A stretch of 64,000 bases of DNA from Streblospio benedicti (lineage: Eukaryota > Annelida > Polychaeta > Spionida > Spionidae): contig CM032662.1 in the NCBI GenBank assembly GCA_019095985.1, positions 21,437,621 to 21,501,620 on the forward strand, read 5' to 3'. A program made the translations under genes and the position numbers. Shown here one piece after another: positions 1 through 21,090 of the stretch (within the stretch, counting starts at the first letter, position 1; each line of letters begins with the position of its first letter). Under the pieces are notes generated by a model, which worked only from the letters and a program-made list of their open reading frames with translations, made no database searches and had not been told where the DNA came from.

Positions 1-62
1 GACACAAAATTAAGTGTTATGGGAGTTATCCAGTTAAAAGGTATACTATATTAAATAATTAC

Positions 63-2095
63 CTCATCACGTCCAATCTTAACACCATTGCATGTCATCT
101 CAGAAGCAAGAATTTGCTCCCTTGACATCTCTGGATCTCCAGCCTCATCATCTTTAAAGAAGGTTTCCATCTTCACAGGATTAAAGCGATAACCTTCCTA
201 AAAGATAGAAAAAGAATATTCAGGACCTAGTTCTTCAACCTTGAGAAATTTCAACATACTAATAATATTCAGACTGCTTTTACTACATATACAGTGTACA
301 TGCAAATTAAACTGAACTATACAAATCACTAATTACTATTAATTTACTAACCTTTACTCCAGGATTTCTCTTAAGAAAAGAACCAGTAGCAATTCGTCGA
401 GTAACCCATTCTATAGGGATCATTTCACATGCTTGTGCTACAACTGCAGTTTCACTGTGTTGCCTAGATTGAGAAGGATTCAATTTTTCAGCAAAATTTT
501 TTTACACAAAACGAATTATAAGCTATGACAGTTTTTAAAACTATACAGCTATCAAATTCAACACACACATTTTTGTTATATCACACTTAATCAAATATTA
601 AAATTTGCTTATAAAATATTGGTACATAAAACCCTTTTACCTAACAAAATGATTTTTTATGCCAGCATTTTTCAAAAGTTCAAAAATTCTGCATGTTGTG
701 TCTGTAGAAATTGCCCCTTTTCCAGCTAGTTCATGAGACATTTCAGCATTGTTGGCTGTAATGCGGTCTTTGGACTAAAAAATGTGAAGCATATTACACA
801 TGACATGATCATAATATGTAAAACCAGGTGTAAAACATGTCTACATTGAAATATACATGTGCAATCATCCCATGTGGATGCTACAGTAAAAGAAGTCTGA
901 TGGTCAATGTTAGAGGCCCTTCAGTTCACTGCCGCACAAATTAGAACAATCACATTACTAATGTTGAGAAGGTACACACTTCACAATAATAATTGTGCAA
1001 TCAACAAAATTTATTGGTGATTTCATTTCTTCTCATTATCCCAATTATGAGAATATCTTCGAAAGTAGTACATGTTCATGTAAATGTCCGTAAGCAGACT
1101 TGTTTCATGTAAAAGATCCTGAATGACCATGTAGCAGTACCCGTGGATAATTTGAATCTACATGCGGTCACCAACCATCCAGTACTAGGGAACACCATCA
1201 GCCAAAGACTAGTGACATTAGTATATGCCGGTAAGACTCAGGAGTTCAAACAATCGTTCATAGTCTTTATACTTAGAACAATCGTTCAGTGGAACAGTTT
1301 CCCTGAAGCCACTGACTCAGTGGGTTTGCCTACCACATTTGGAAGCCGTCTCTCAGCTCTGCCATAGCTCTCTCTGATATCTCCTAGTGACTGGAGATTA
1401 TGTAACGGAAACTCTATTGGAACTACTGTAAATCTTCTAATAATGGCCTTCTAATACCAGCCTACCTCTATTAACCATCCCCCTGAGCTGGTAGGTATTT
1501 AGCCGTATAATATACAGCGTATGTTCGTTCCTGGGTCTCTCCCAGCAGGGTATTAACTCAGCTCTACGTGTAGGGCTAGTAGGTATTCTGTTAAAGGCCT
1601 ACCTCTACTAGTTAAACGCCCCCCTCTACCTATAATAAAAGTATTTAAAACGCATATAACGAGGCTATAATGTGTAACACTCTTTGTATTTATATCAATA
1701 TTGTTCTGTTAAAACTGCAACGTAACAACTAGTGGTCAGAAGAACACATAATAGACATATATATAGACAAAATTTCATTCAACATATTGAATATCAATAT
1801 TTTTCGATCTGGGTCCACTACTTAGATTTTTTTTTAAATAAAGATAACTTAAAAACACCAATTTCAATTGTTCATTTACTTTCAACCTTACATTAGCATT
1901 TCATACTATTCCCTGGAGAAGATACATATGTATCTACATATACATAATAGTATCTACATATACATAATATAATTCCGACTGAATGACAGAAGTTTAACAA
2001 ACCTGCAACAAAACATGGCCAGGTTCACTTTCTATTTTGTAGACGACTTTCGTCTTTCCTTCAATAATTGATCGACTAGAATGCATTGGACACAT
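63..2095 (-). CDS. PAICS: PAICS, 5' exons (SAICAR synthetase domain), partial
   Basis: Bifunctional purine-synthesis enzyme; the part seen is the SAICAR synthetase domain, which joins CAIR and aspartate using ATP in the cytosol. Four minus-strand exons with consensus splice sites join in frame: 2003-2086 (or to 2095), 641-774, 352-463 and 63-197; the gene continues past the left edge. Encoded landmarks follow vertebrate PAICS in order: [10 protein letters not shown] and GHVLLQ, then [11 protein letters not shown] and LLKNAGIK, then [16 protein letters not shown] and [16 protein letters not shown], then EGYRF and [12 protein letters not shown]. Two in-frame ATGs (2095 and 2086) lie only 10-13 codons before EGKTK, so the N-terminus is shorter than the vertebrate one. 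Alternatively a CTAG acceptor at about 2077 could mark a missing upstream exon. Intron 1 (775-2002) holds a LINE fragment. The C-terminal AIR carboxylase half is outside the window. Confidence 0.9.
1100..1640 (+). mobile_element. LINE (non-LTR retrotransposon) 3' end fragment
   Basis: An open stretch at 1143-1367 ends with residues resembling the C-terminus of many LINE ORF2 proteins: an [13 protein letters not shown] block, then GSRLSALP just before the stop. In related elements the pattern is FFPRTIRDWNSLP...F..RLSAL. Upstream RT and endonuclease parts are absent, so this is a 5'-truncated remnant. The following ~270 bp (to about 1640) has no coding potential and is probably element 3' UTR; its end was not fixed. 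It sits inside PAICS intron 1 in the antisense direction. The clade was not assigned. Confidence 0.6.
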
Positions 2096-2246
2096 TTTCT
2101 TGGGGGTGCGTAGTTATACTTGCGTCGTTCTTTCTGTACGACAATATTGTTTCACGGGGAATTTTATGCCATGTTTTTGGTAATGGATCGCTCAGCATTG
2201 ATTTTACCTGGGAGAGACAGTTTGAGACAATCGCAGAAACTCCTAT
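2096..2246 (-). promoter_or_regulatory. Presumed PAICS 5' flank / promoter
   Basis: This ~150 bp separates the PAICS start region from the satellite array. No TATA box or clear core motif was recognised. The call rests only on position, and on the assumption that 2086 or 2095 is the true start rather than an internal methionine of a later exon. Confidence 0.3.
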
Positions 2247-5200
2247 ATGTATGACACCCTCTCTATGCTGAACAATAGTCTCTAAACCATTCTGTTACCT
2301 GAGAGGGGGTGTTTCAGACAGTGGCACCCCCTCTTAGGTATCCAACCCTATCGCTAAGCTGGACAACTGTCTATAAACCATTGTGTTACCTGAGAGGGGG
2401 TGTGTTTCAGACAGTGGCACCCCCTCTTAGGTATCCGACCCTCTCTAAGCTGGACAACTGTCTATAAACCACTGTGTTACCTGAGAGGGGGTGTGTTTCA
2501 GACAGTGGCACCCCCTCTTAGGTATCCGACCCTCTCTAAGCCGGACAACTGTCTATAAACCACTGTGTTACCTGAGAGGGGGTGTGTTTCAGACAGTGGC
2601 ACCCCCTCTTAGGTATCCAACCCTCTCTAAGCCGGACAACTGTCTATAAACCATTGTGTTACCTGAGAGGGGGTGTGTTTCAGACAGTGGCACCCCCTCT
2701 TAGGTATCCAACCCTCGCTAAGCCGGACAACTGTCTATAAACCATTGTGTTACCTGAGAGGGGGTGTGTTTCAGACAGTGGCACCCCCTCTTAGGTATCC
2801 GACCCTCTCTAAGCTGGACAACTGTCTATAAACCACTGTGTTACCTGAGAGGGGGGTGTGTTTCAGACAGTGGCACCCCCTCTTAGGTATCCAACCCTCG
2901 CTAAGCCGGACAACTGTCTATAAACCATTGTGTTACCTGAGAGGGGGTGTGTTTCAGACAGTGGCACCCCCTCTTAGGTATCCAACCCTCGCTAAGCCGG
3001 ACAACTGTCTATAAACCACTGTGTTACCTGAGAGGGGGTGTGTTTCAGACAGTGGCACCCCCTCTTAGGTATCCAACCCTCTCTAAGCCGGACAACTGTC
3101 TATAAACCATTGTGTTACCTGAGAGGGGTGTGTTTTCAGACAGTGGCACCCCCTCTTAGGTATCCAACCCTCTCTAAGCCGGACAACTGTCTATAAACCA
3201 TTGTGTTACCTGAGAGGGGGGGTGTTTCAGACAGTGGCACCCCCTCTTAGGTATCCAACCCTCTCTAAGCCGGACAACTGTCTATAAACCATTGTGTTAC
3301 CTGAGAACAGACAGTGGCACCCCCTCTTAGGTATCCAACCCTCGCTAAGCCGGACAACTGTCTATAAACCACTGTGTTACCTGAGAGGGGGGTGTGTTTC
3401 AGTGACAGTGGCACCCCTATAAACCACTGTTAGGTATCCAGACCCCCTCTAAGGTATCCAACCCTCTAAGGGACAACTGTCTATAAACCACTGTGTTACC
3501 TGAGAGGGGGTGTGTTTCAGACAGTGGCACCCCCTCTTAGGTATCCAACCCTCTCTAAGCCGGACAACTGTCTATAAACCATTGTGTTACCTGAGAGGGG
3601 GTGTGTTTCAGACAGTGGCACCCCCTCTTAGGTATCAGACCCTCTCTAAGCCGGACAACTGTCTATAAACCATTGTGTTACCTGAGAGGGGGTGTGTTTC
3701 AGACAGTGGCACCCCCTCTTAGGTATCCAACCCTCGCTAAGCCGGACAACTGTCTATAAACCACTGTGTTACCTGAGAGGGGGGTGTTTTCAGACAGTGG
3801 CACCCCCTCTTAGGTATCCAACCCTCTCTAAGCCGGACAACTGTCTATAAACCATTGTGTTACCTGAGAGGGGTGTGTTTCAGACAGTGGCACCCCTCTT
3901 AGGTATCCAACCCTCTCTAAGCCGGACAACTGTCTATAAACCACTGTGTTACCTGAGAGGGGGTGTGTTTCAGACAGTGGCACCCCCTCTTAGGTATCCA
4001 ACCCTCGCTAAGCCGGACAACTGTCTATAAACCACTGTGTTACCTGAGAGGGGGTGTGTTTCAGACAGTGGCACCCCCTCTTAGGTATCCAACCCTCTCT
4101 AAGCCGGACAACTGTCTATAAACCATTGTGTTACCTGAGAGGGGGTGTTTCAGACAGTGGCACCCCCTCTTAGGTATCCAACCCTCTCTAAGCCGGACAA
4201 CTGTCTATAAACCATTGTGTTACCTGAGAGGGGGGTGTGTTTCAGACAGTGGCACCCCCTCTTAGGTATCCGACCCTCTCTAAGCTGGACAACTGTCTAT
4301 AAACCACTGTGTTACCTGAGAGGGGGTGTGTTTCAGACAGTGGCACCCCCTCTTAGGTATCCAACCCTCTCTAAGCCGGACAACTGTCTATAAACCATTG
4401 TGTTACCTGAGAGGGGGTGTGTTTCAGACAGTGGCACCCCTTTAGGTATCCAGTCTACCAGTTTCAGACAGGGCACCCCCTCTTAGGTATCCAACCCTCG
4501 CTAAGCCGGACAACTGTCTATAAACCACTGTGTTACCTGAGAGGGGGTGTGTTTCAGACAGTGGCACCCCCTCTTAGGTATCAGCCGGACAACTGTCTAT
4601 AAACCATTGTGTTACCTGAGAGGGGGTGTGTTTCTCTAAGCCGGACAACTGTCTATAAACCATTGTGTTACCTGAGAGGGGGTGTGTTTCAGACAGTGGC
4701 ACCCCCTCTTAGGTATCCAACCCTCGCTAAGCCGGACAACTGTCTATAAACCACTGTGTTACCTGAGAGGGGGTGTGTTTCAGACAGTGGCACCCCCTCT
4801 TAGGTATCAGTTTCAGACAGTGGCACCCCTCTTAGGTATCAACCCTCTCTAAGCCGGACAACTGTCTATAAACCATTGTGTTACCTGAGAGGGGGTGTTT
4901 TCAGACAGTGGCACCCCCTCTTAGGTATCCAACCCTCTAAGCTGGACAACTGTCTATAAACCACTGTGTTACCTGAGAGGGGGGTGTTTCAGACAGTGGC
5001 ACCCCCTCTTAGGTATCCAACCCAACTGTCTGTCTATAAACCATTGTGTTACCTGAGAGGGGGTGTGTTTCAGACAGTGGCACCCCCTCTTAGGTATCCA
5101 ACCCTCTCTAAGCCGGACAACTGTCTATAAACCATTGTGTTACCTGAGAGGGGGTGTGTTTCAGACAGTGGCACCCCCTCTTAGGTATCCAACCCTCGCT

Positions 5201-6322
5201 AAGCCGGACAACTGTCTATAAACCATTGTGTTACCTGAGAGGGGGGTGTTTCAGACAGTGGCACCCCCTCTTAGGTATCCAACCCTCTCTAAGCCGGACA
5301 ACTGTCTATAAACCATTGTGTTACCTGAGAGGGGGTGTGTTTCAGACAGTGGCACCCCCTCTTAGGTATCCGACCCTCTCTAAGCTGGACAACTGTCTAT
5401 AAACCATTGTGTTACCTGAGAGGGGGTGTGTTTCAGACAGTGGCACCCCCTCTTAGGTATCCAACCCTCTCTAAGCCGGACAACTGTCTATAAACCATTG
5501 TGTTACCTGAGAGGGGGTGTGTTTCAGACAGTGGCACCCCCTCTTAGGTATCCAACCCTCTCTAAGCCGGACAACTGTCTATAAACCATTGTGTTACCTG
5601 AGAGGGGTGTGTTTCAGACAGTGGCACCCCCTCTTAGGTATCCAACCCTCTCTAAGCCGGACAACTGTCTATAAACCATTGTGTTACCTGAGAGGGGGTG
5701 TGTTTCAGACAGTGGCACCCCCCTCTTAGGTATCCGACCCTCTCTAAGCCGGACAACTGTCTATAAACCATTGTGTTACCTGAGAGGGGGTGTGTTTCAG
5801 ACAGTGGCACCCCCTCTTAGGTATCCGACCCTCTCTAAGCCGGACAACTGTCTATAAACCATTGTGTTACCTGAGAGGGGGTGTGTTTCAGACAGTGGCA
5901 CCCCCTCTTAGGTATCCAACCCTCTCTAAGCCGGACAACTGTCTATAAACCATTGTGTTACCTGAGAGGGTGTGTGTGTCAGACAGTGGCACCCCCCCTC
6001 TTAGGTATCCAACCCTCGCTAAGCCGGACAACTGTCTATAAACCATTGTGTTACCTGAGAGGGGTGTGTGTTGGCAGACAGTGGCATCCAACCCTTAAGC
6101 TTATCATCCTCTGTGTGTTACCTGAGAGATATCTTAGGTATCAACCCTCTCTCTAAAAACCATTGTGTTACCTGAGAGGGGGGTGTTTTGCTTCCCTGCA
6201 CCCCCTATTAAATATCCATCCCTCTCTAAGCCGGACAACTGTCTATAAACCACTGTGTTACCTGAGAGGGGGGTGTTTCAGACAGTGGCACCCCCTATTA
6301 ACTTGTAATCTAAGCCGGACAT
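2247..6322 (+). repeat. 91-bp tandem satellite array, ~45 copies, hairpin-forming unit
   Basis: The period is 91 bp through most of the array. Each unit contains TACCTGAGAGGGGGTG and, about 16 bases later, CACCCCCTCTTAGGTA, which pair at 15 of 16 positions. A second pair, ACTGTCT and AGACAGT, sits in the same unit. Copies differ at a few repeated sites (CCAACCC or CCGACCC; CTCTCTAAG or CTCGCTAAG; CCATTG or CCACTG), which mix along the array. Some copies are shortened or rearranged, for example near 3300-3480, 4430-4640, 4800-5040 and 6070-6320. The first unit (2247-2330) is diverged. The short ORFs inside are phase artefacts of a 91-bp period and are not genes. Confidence 0.97.
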
Positions 6323-6457
6323 TGTTTCAAAACAATTTTACCAATTTGTAAATTAGCCACAGACACGTGCTGGTACTTAGGGAGCAATTTCATGGCCACT
6401 TGTGATAAAGCTGTTTACGTGAAAGGTAGCTGCAATGGGATGGTAGAATATCAAAGA

Positions 6458-6870
6458 GGTGGTGTCATTGTCTGAAACACACCCTGTCTCAGGAAACAGA
6501 GGGGTTTATAGGCGGTGGTCCAGCTGAGAGAGGGTGTCATACCTGAGAGGGGGTGCCACATAACTAGGACGTCACTGTCCAGCTTAGAAGGGTACAATAT
6601 CTGAGAGGGGTGTGATTGTCTGAAATGCACCTCCTGTCACGTAAAACCGTACCTAGGATGTGACTGTCCACCTTAGAGAGGTGTAATACTTCTTAGGACG
6701 CCATTGTCCACCTTAGAGAGGTGCAATACTTATTAGGACGTCCCTGTCCACCTCAGAGATGGTGCATTACCTGAGAGAGGGTGTGGTGCTACCTACGTAA
6801 AATCGAAGCTAGGACGTCACTGTCCAGCTTGTACAATACCTGAGAGGGGGTGGTTGGATGGAAATTTAAA
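6458..6870 (-). repeat. Decayed satellite copies in inverted orientation
   Basis: The reverse complement of about 6458-6555 aligns along nearly a whole 91-bp unit: GGCACCCCCTCT, AGGTAT, ACCCTCTCT, AGCTGGAC, CTATAAACC, CCTGAGA and GTGTGTTTCAGACA occur in the right order. Further copies to 6870 are shorter and more diverged, with a repeated TTAGGACGTC...TGTCCACCTTAGAG pattern. They lie head-to-head with the main array across ~135 bp of unrelated sequence. Confidence 0.75.
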
Positions 6871-8033
6871 ATTTATAGCCTACGCTGTTTTGAGTTATAA
6901 TATGTAATTCTTTGTCCTTTGGGTTATAATATTCCCAGGGTTTTCACGGGTCACTTATCTAATATCACATCGACGCCAGTAATTGGACAGCAGGAGTCAA
7001 AACATGTGTCTTTTAGTGAGCCTCCCATACCAGATAACATATCTGTATCAAAGCTTACACAAATTACATTTATCGATTACCGAAATCAAAGGAGCGGGTG
7101 ACCAGACTACTAATTGATTACAGCTATAGCTGATTATACGGGGTTGTGTGATCTAAAATGTAGATCTATGACAATTAATGTCTTTAAATATTTCAAGAAT
7201 AAAATGAAAAAAAAAATCACTCTGATTGATATTTAATGTTAATATCATGCTATTAATACATTATTAATAAGTAAATTGGTAACGATTTGTTGGTTTAGAT
7301 TGTTAGCAGTAAGAAAAAATGTAAATCTCATTATTAACGGACTTGTTTGCATTGCAGCTGATTTGTTTCCATTATTAATACATAAAACATGTTACAGTAG
7401 CAATCTTTACTGTACATGACAAGTGACCATGGAATTGCTTTTTTCTGCTTTGATTGCAAAGCAAACATCTTTATTTTTTTCCATGGGTCAATGTTGCTCT
7501 AGCGACGCTGTGCTCTTTGAGCACTTTTGATCTATAGGTATATGCACGTATAAACATGTAACCTAAAAACCACTTCAAACGTTAATGAATAAGTACAACA
7601 CATATACACGATTTGGTGCGCGAATATGTTCTTACATTGTTCAAAGCAAATATTTCAAGTTTTATTCTAATCACGGGTTCTAATCATTGTGTAATGTGGA
7701 TGAAATATTTGTTTTAAACAAAGATATTATAGAATTCTGTAATATCTTTGTTTTAAATGCCATCTTTATTGTTTCTCTTTATTGTTCAGTTTAGCAGTCT
7801 AATTTGTCTATAGTTTATGTGATTGTATGATATATGGTTCACATCAAACCTTATGAAAACCTTATGAAATATTAAAGAACGTAAAACAAAGATCATGGTA
7901 ACATTTTATTATAGGCCTACTACAGCTGTTTCTGTGACTTGTGATTATATAAATAGTGCCCTTGCCTTTTTGGGTGTTTATAGTGGGCAAACTTAAGTAA
8001 TCAAATTTTTACATCATTCGTGATTCACATTCG
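6871..8033. other. AT-rich non-coding spacer
   Basis: No convincing gene was seen. ORFs here are short and unlike known proteins. The stretch is unremarkable AT-rich DNA between the satellite and the SINE. Confidence 0.6.
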
Positions 8034-8386
8034 TGCTTCCGTGGCCGAGTGGATAGGGAGTTGGACTCGTGACCAGAAGGTCGCGGGTTCGATTCCCGGT
8101 CGGGTCTGATGGTAGGTGTTGAGCAAACCTACCTCTAACAGGTTGCACACTGCTCCGTGGTACCTACACGTTAAATAGGTACAGGTCAGGCGAGTGAACG
8201 CTAATGTGAGTGATTAGCACGTCTGCGCTACGGTAGCGATGTGCTGTATGCTCCCCGGGGAGTTGAGAAGGATATAGTGTGAAAAGGATGCCAATGACCT
8301 GGTGTAAATATGTAAAGTCGCTAGAGCACGATAACAGTGAATTGCGACTATAAACAACCACATTTACATTTACATTTACATTTACA
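8034..8386 (+). mobile_element. tRNA-derived SINE with ACATTT tail
   Basis: The head has a polymerase III A box (TGGCCGAGTGG, 8042-8052) and B box (GGTTCGATTCC, 8086-8096) at tRNA spacing. The acceptor arms do not pair and the sequence runs on into a ~250-bp body, so this is a SINE and not a tRNA gene. The body includes a CTCCCCGGGGAG palindrome. The element ends in ACATTT hexamer repeats (about 8361-8386), a typical SINE tail. No clear target-site duplication was found and the body domain family was not assigned. Confidence 0.8.
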
Positions 8387-8495
8387 GCAAATGTTATGGC
8401 AAGCGTCAAAATACACCTTTTTTAACTTATAAATCCCATTAATATTACATCACATTACATTAATTACTTTAATTTGAAATGGAGTAGATTTATTT

Positions 8496-8693
<198 letters not shown>

Positions 8694-8937
8694 CCCCACC
8701 TAATGTTGCTAGTTTTGGTTCAATATGATTTCTGCATATGTTATAGATTATTATTCTCATTGTATATTATGATACTTGGTTTATGTGAGATTATATATTG
8801 CAGTAAACAATGTTTTAATACAAGGCACACATGCACTCTTTATACACCAATTATATGACATCATGAACATTGCCGTATCTAAGGGAGGGGGGGGCAAAGG
8901 GGCACGCGCCCCCCTTTCACCATCTTGAACGTCCGCA

Positions 8938-9083
8938 AAGACCACCTCTCTATTTAGACCACTCAAGGACACTCCTCCGGTTACTCTTAATAGAGTTTCT
9001 ACTATCTACATGTATCTGTGATAGACACTGAGTCATATTGACAAGTGAAAAGGTCAAAATGTTATAGATACAGAGGTGGTCTT
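8938..9083. mobile_element. Short inverted-repeat (MITE-like) element
   Basis: Perfect 12-bp inverted repeats AAGACCACCTCT (8938-8949) and AGAGGTGGTCTT (9072-9083) enclose ~120 bp, and similarity extends a further ~10 bp inward. A G-run and C-run hairpin (about 8886-8918) lies just to the left and may belong to the same element. No coding capacity and no certain target-site duplication. Confidence 0.4.
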
Positions 9084-9571
9084 CCATAGGTTCACACGCC
9101 GTATACGAGTTAATCCTAACGTTTATCAACTACAGGGGGCCCACGGCACTTGACTAATGATATCATGAACTAGTGAGTGATGTTGCTAAGTGGTTTTTAA
9201 TTAAGAACTTAACATTCCCACTGAAGCGTCTGGCAATAGCTGATGGGTGCTAATTAATTACACATTATGGGTGCTAATCGGCTATTATAACCGATTGAGT
9301 AAGCAATCTGGTCACTTTTAACACACACATCAATCTAGGTTATATGGACTCGGTGATATGTTGATATGCCGGTTCTCTTCAATTGAGAGATATCAAAGGT
9401 ATTTTGTGTTTTTAAAAGATGATTTAAAGATAACAGTGGTACTCATATAAGCCCATCTGTCCGCCGATGTGTATCACTTGCTACCGTCCGCCGTGCAAAG
9501 AACAGCTGTAAAACGCGACTTTTTTTAAAAACATTTCTTTTCATTTTTGTTGGATAATTGATTCATAAAAA
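9084..9571 (+). other. 5' flank of the MULE-Ulp1 gene
   Basis: Non-coding AT-rich sequence before the first ATG of the fusion gene. It contains a small duplication (ATGGGTGCTAAT at about 9243 and 9268). No TATA box, transposon terminal repeat or clear promoter was recognised. Confidence 0.4.
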
Positions 9572-19522
<9,951 letters not shown>

Positions 19523-19544
19523 TGTCATCACAATATATGTTTAT

Positions 19545-20290
19545 GTTAGTTCATTTGGCAATCTTTCATTGTTAATTTTTTACATACTCTGTCATGTTGT
19601 ACATGCTCAAAATCAAGCTTAAATTTTCTGAATGTACGCAGCTTATTCCCATGCTCAACCTTCGATCTTATGTCATTATTGAGACTATTTCTCCAGAAAT
19701 TGGTATATCTGGCTTTAAGCTTTCTCTTTATCGTTATAATTTCATAGTCAGTAGGGGCTGCGTTAGATTGGTAAGGGAGAATGGCTTGTTTTAAGTGCCA
19801 TGCAAATGAATACCATGTGTGCGTGCCTTTCATATGCATTTCCTTGCTACAGTTTAGTGCATCCTGGACAAGTGGGTTTGGGCGTTTGGTCTCTATGAAG
19901 CTCCAGTATTTTAGTAGATGTATTACAGCAGCTATATATAGTGGGTAGATCCCCAGTTCACCGTATACCCCTAGATTTGTTGTCTTAGTTGGAACCTGTA
20001 AAATAATTTTGCAGTATTTCATAAGGGCTTTCTCTACAGGTGAGGTCCTATTATTATATAATGTTTCTATATTGTTTTCGTTTATCTTTTTGTAATTCCT
20101 TTCAGTGAAATTCACCAAACAGGGAGTACGCCCAAATTTCGCACCCATATAAGAGAACTGGTTTTATTATATGGTTAAACAGGTGTATACAGGTAGAGGG
20201 TTTTGGGAGGGGGGTAAGTTGTTTTTGAAGTTTGAAGGTAGCTTTCAAACCCTTTTTATATAGTGCACTCTTCGTTTGGTCAAATGTTCC
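19545..20290 (-). mobile_element. LINE ORF2 C-terminal piece, inverted
   Basis: The reverse strand encodes a LINE C-terminal region: KPVLLYGCEIWA, then a frame break near 20150, then EKALMKYCKIILQVPTKTTN, LGVYGELGIYPLY and KLRTFRKFKLDF. The preceding stretch (LYKKGLKATFKLQK, to about 20290) also belongs. It is a fragment without RT catalytic motifs. It begins ~22 bp after the stop codon of the fusion gene and points the opposite way. With the plus-strand LINE end that follows, it fits an insertion with a 5' inversion. Confidence 0.75.
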
Positions 20291-20640
20291 ATTCTTATTA
20301 ATAATAACATGTACAATTATGTGTATATAAAATATTTTTATATATGTGTGTATGGATTACATGTGCAATTATAATACGTTTCTCTGTATTTATATTGTAT
20401 ATGCATTTTTTCTCATGTATTCTTTTTGTAATTTAATGTATTTGTAATGCAATGTATTTGCACTGTACTTGTATTTTAACTGATGTATTTGCATTGTATT
20501 TTATTTTGATGTATTACATTTTATGTATACCCTAATGTATTTTGGTATTTTTTTTTTATTTATTTAGTTAGTTTTTCTTCATAATGTATACTGCTCCATA
20601 GGGGGCGCGTAATTGCGAAATAAATTCTATTCTATTGTTG
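20291..20640 (+). mobile_element. LINE 3' UTR and tail, plus orientation
   Basis: An AT-rich stretch leads to TATACTGCTCCATAGGGG, GCGAAATAAA and a TTCTATTCTATT tail at about 20,638, a typical LINE 3' end. It joins the inverted ORF2 piece head-to-head. The left boundary is approximate. The AATAAA within it (about 20,621), or the one near 20,690, may serve as poly(A) signal for the upstream gene. Confidence 0.6.
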
Positions 20641-20842
20641 TACATGTACATGTTGTTCGAAAATGCCCCCTTTATGTGCAATGTTAATCAATAAATTAAG
20701 TCTTAGTATGTTTGAGTGTTATGTTTAATGGTGTAGACCATTTAAAATACGTACTGTATACAAATAATTTAAGCTATTGGAAATTCTGTCAGTAACCTAG
20801 CTCACACGTCACAGCTTAAATAGGGTGTGGTGAGGTTAGGTG

Positions 20843-20951
20843 ATTCCTAAGAGGGGGTGCCATTGTCTGAAACACACCCCGGCCCTCTCAGGTACTCTCA
20901 GATAACAGAATGGTATGAGCATCGTTGTCCAACTCAGTGTGACATACTTGA
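20843..20951 (-). repeat. Isolated inverted copy of the 91-bp satellite unit
   Basis: The reverse complement carries TTGGACAAC, ACCATTCTGTTA, CTGAGAG, a short insertion, GGGTGTGTTTCAGACA, then GGCACCCCCTCTTAGG, the same order as in the array at 2.25-6.32 kb. The ACCATTCTG variant matches the outermost left unit of the array (2288-2296) rather than the bulk copies, which read ACCATTGTG or ACCACTGTG. Confidence 0.8.
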
Positions 20952-21090
20952 GAGTACATAGAGACATGACATAAGACATAAACTTTACAATATATCAATC
21001 AAACTCCCTTTTTGGAGCAGTATACATGTACATAAGAAATATAAAACTAAAATAACCCCAATAACCAAAGGCATATAGGTACATAAAATA
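20952..21090 (-). mobile_element. LINE-like 3' end fragment
   Basis: On the reverse strand a TATACTGCTCCAAAAAGGGA block is followed by AT-rich sequence and repeated TTATGTC, resembling the LINE end at 20,586-20,640 (shared TATACTGCTCCA). No coding part is visible. The outer limit is uncertain. Confidence 0.4.

Noticed and set aside
4417-6351. Repeated ORFs with MCFRQWHPLLGIQPSLSRTT-like translation
   Set aside because: They lie wholly in the 91-bp satellite; the period is not a multiple of three and the frame is lost after a few units, so these are not genes.
8034-8106. A functional tRNA gene
   Set aside because: The A and B boxes are good but the acceptor and anticodon stems do not pair, and the sequence continues into a SINE body and tail.
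9084-9571. A terminal inverted repeat for the MULE element near the gene start
   Set aside because: No convincing inverted match was found by eye in 19.5-21 kb; a computed self-alignment would be needed.
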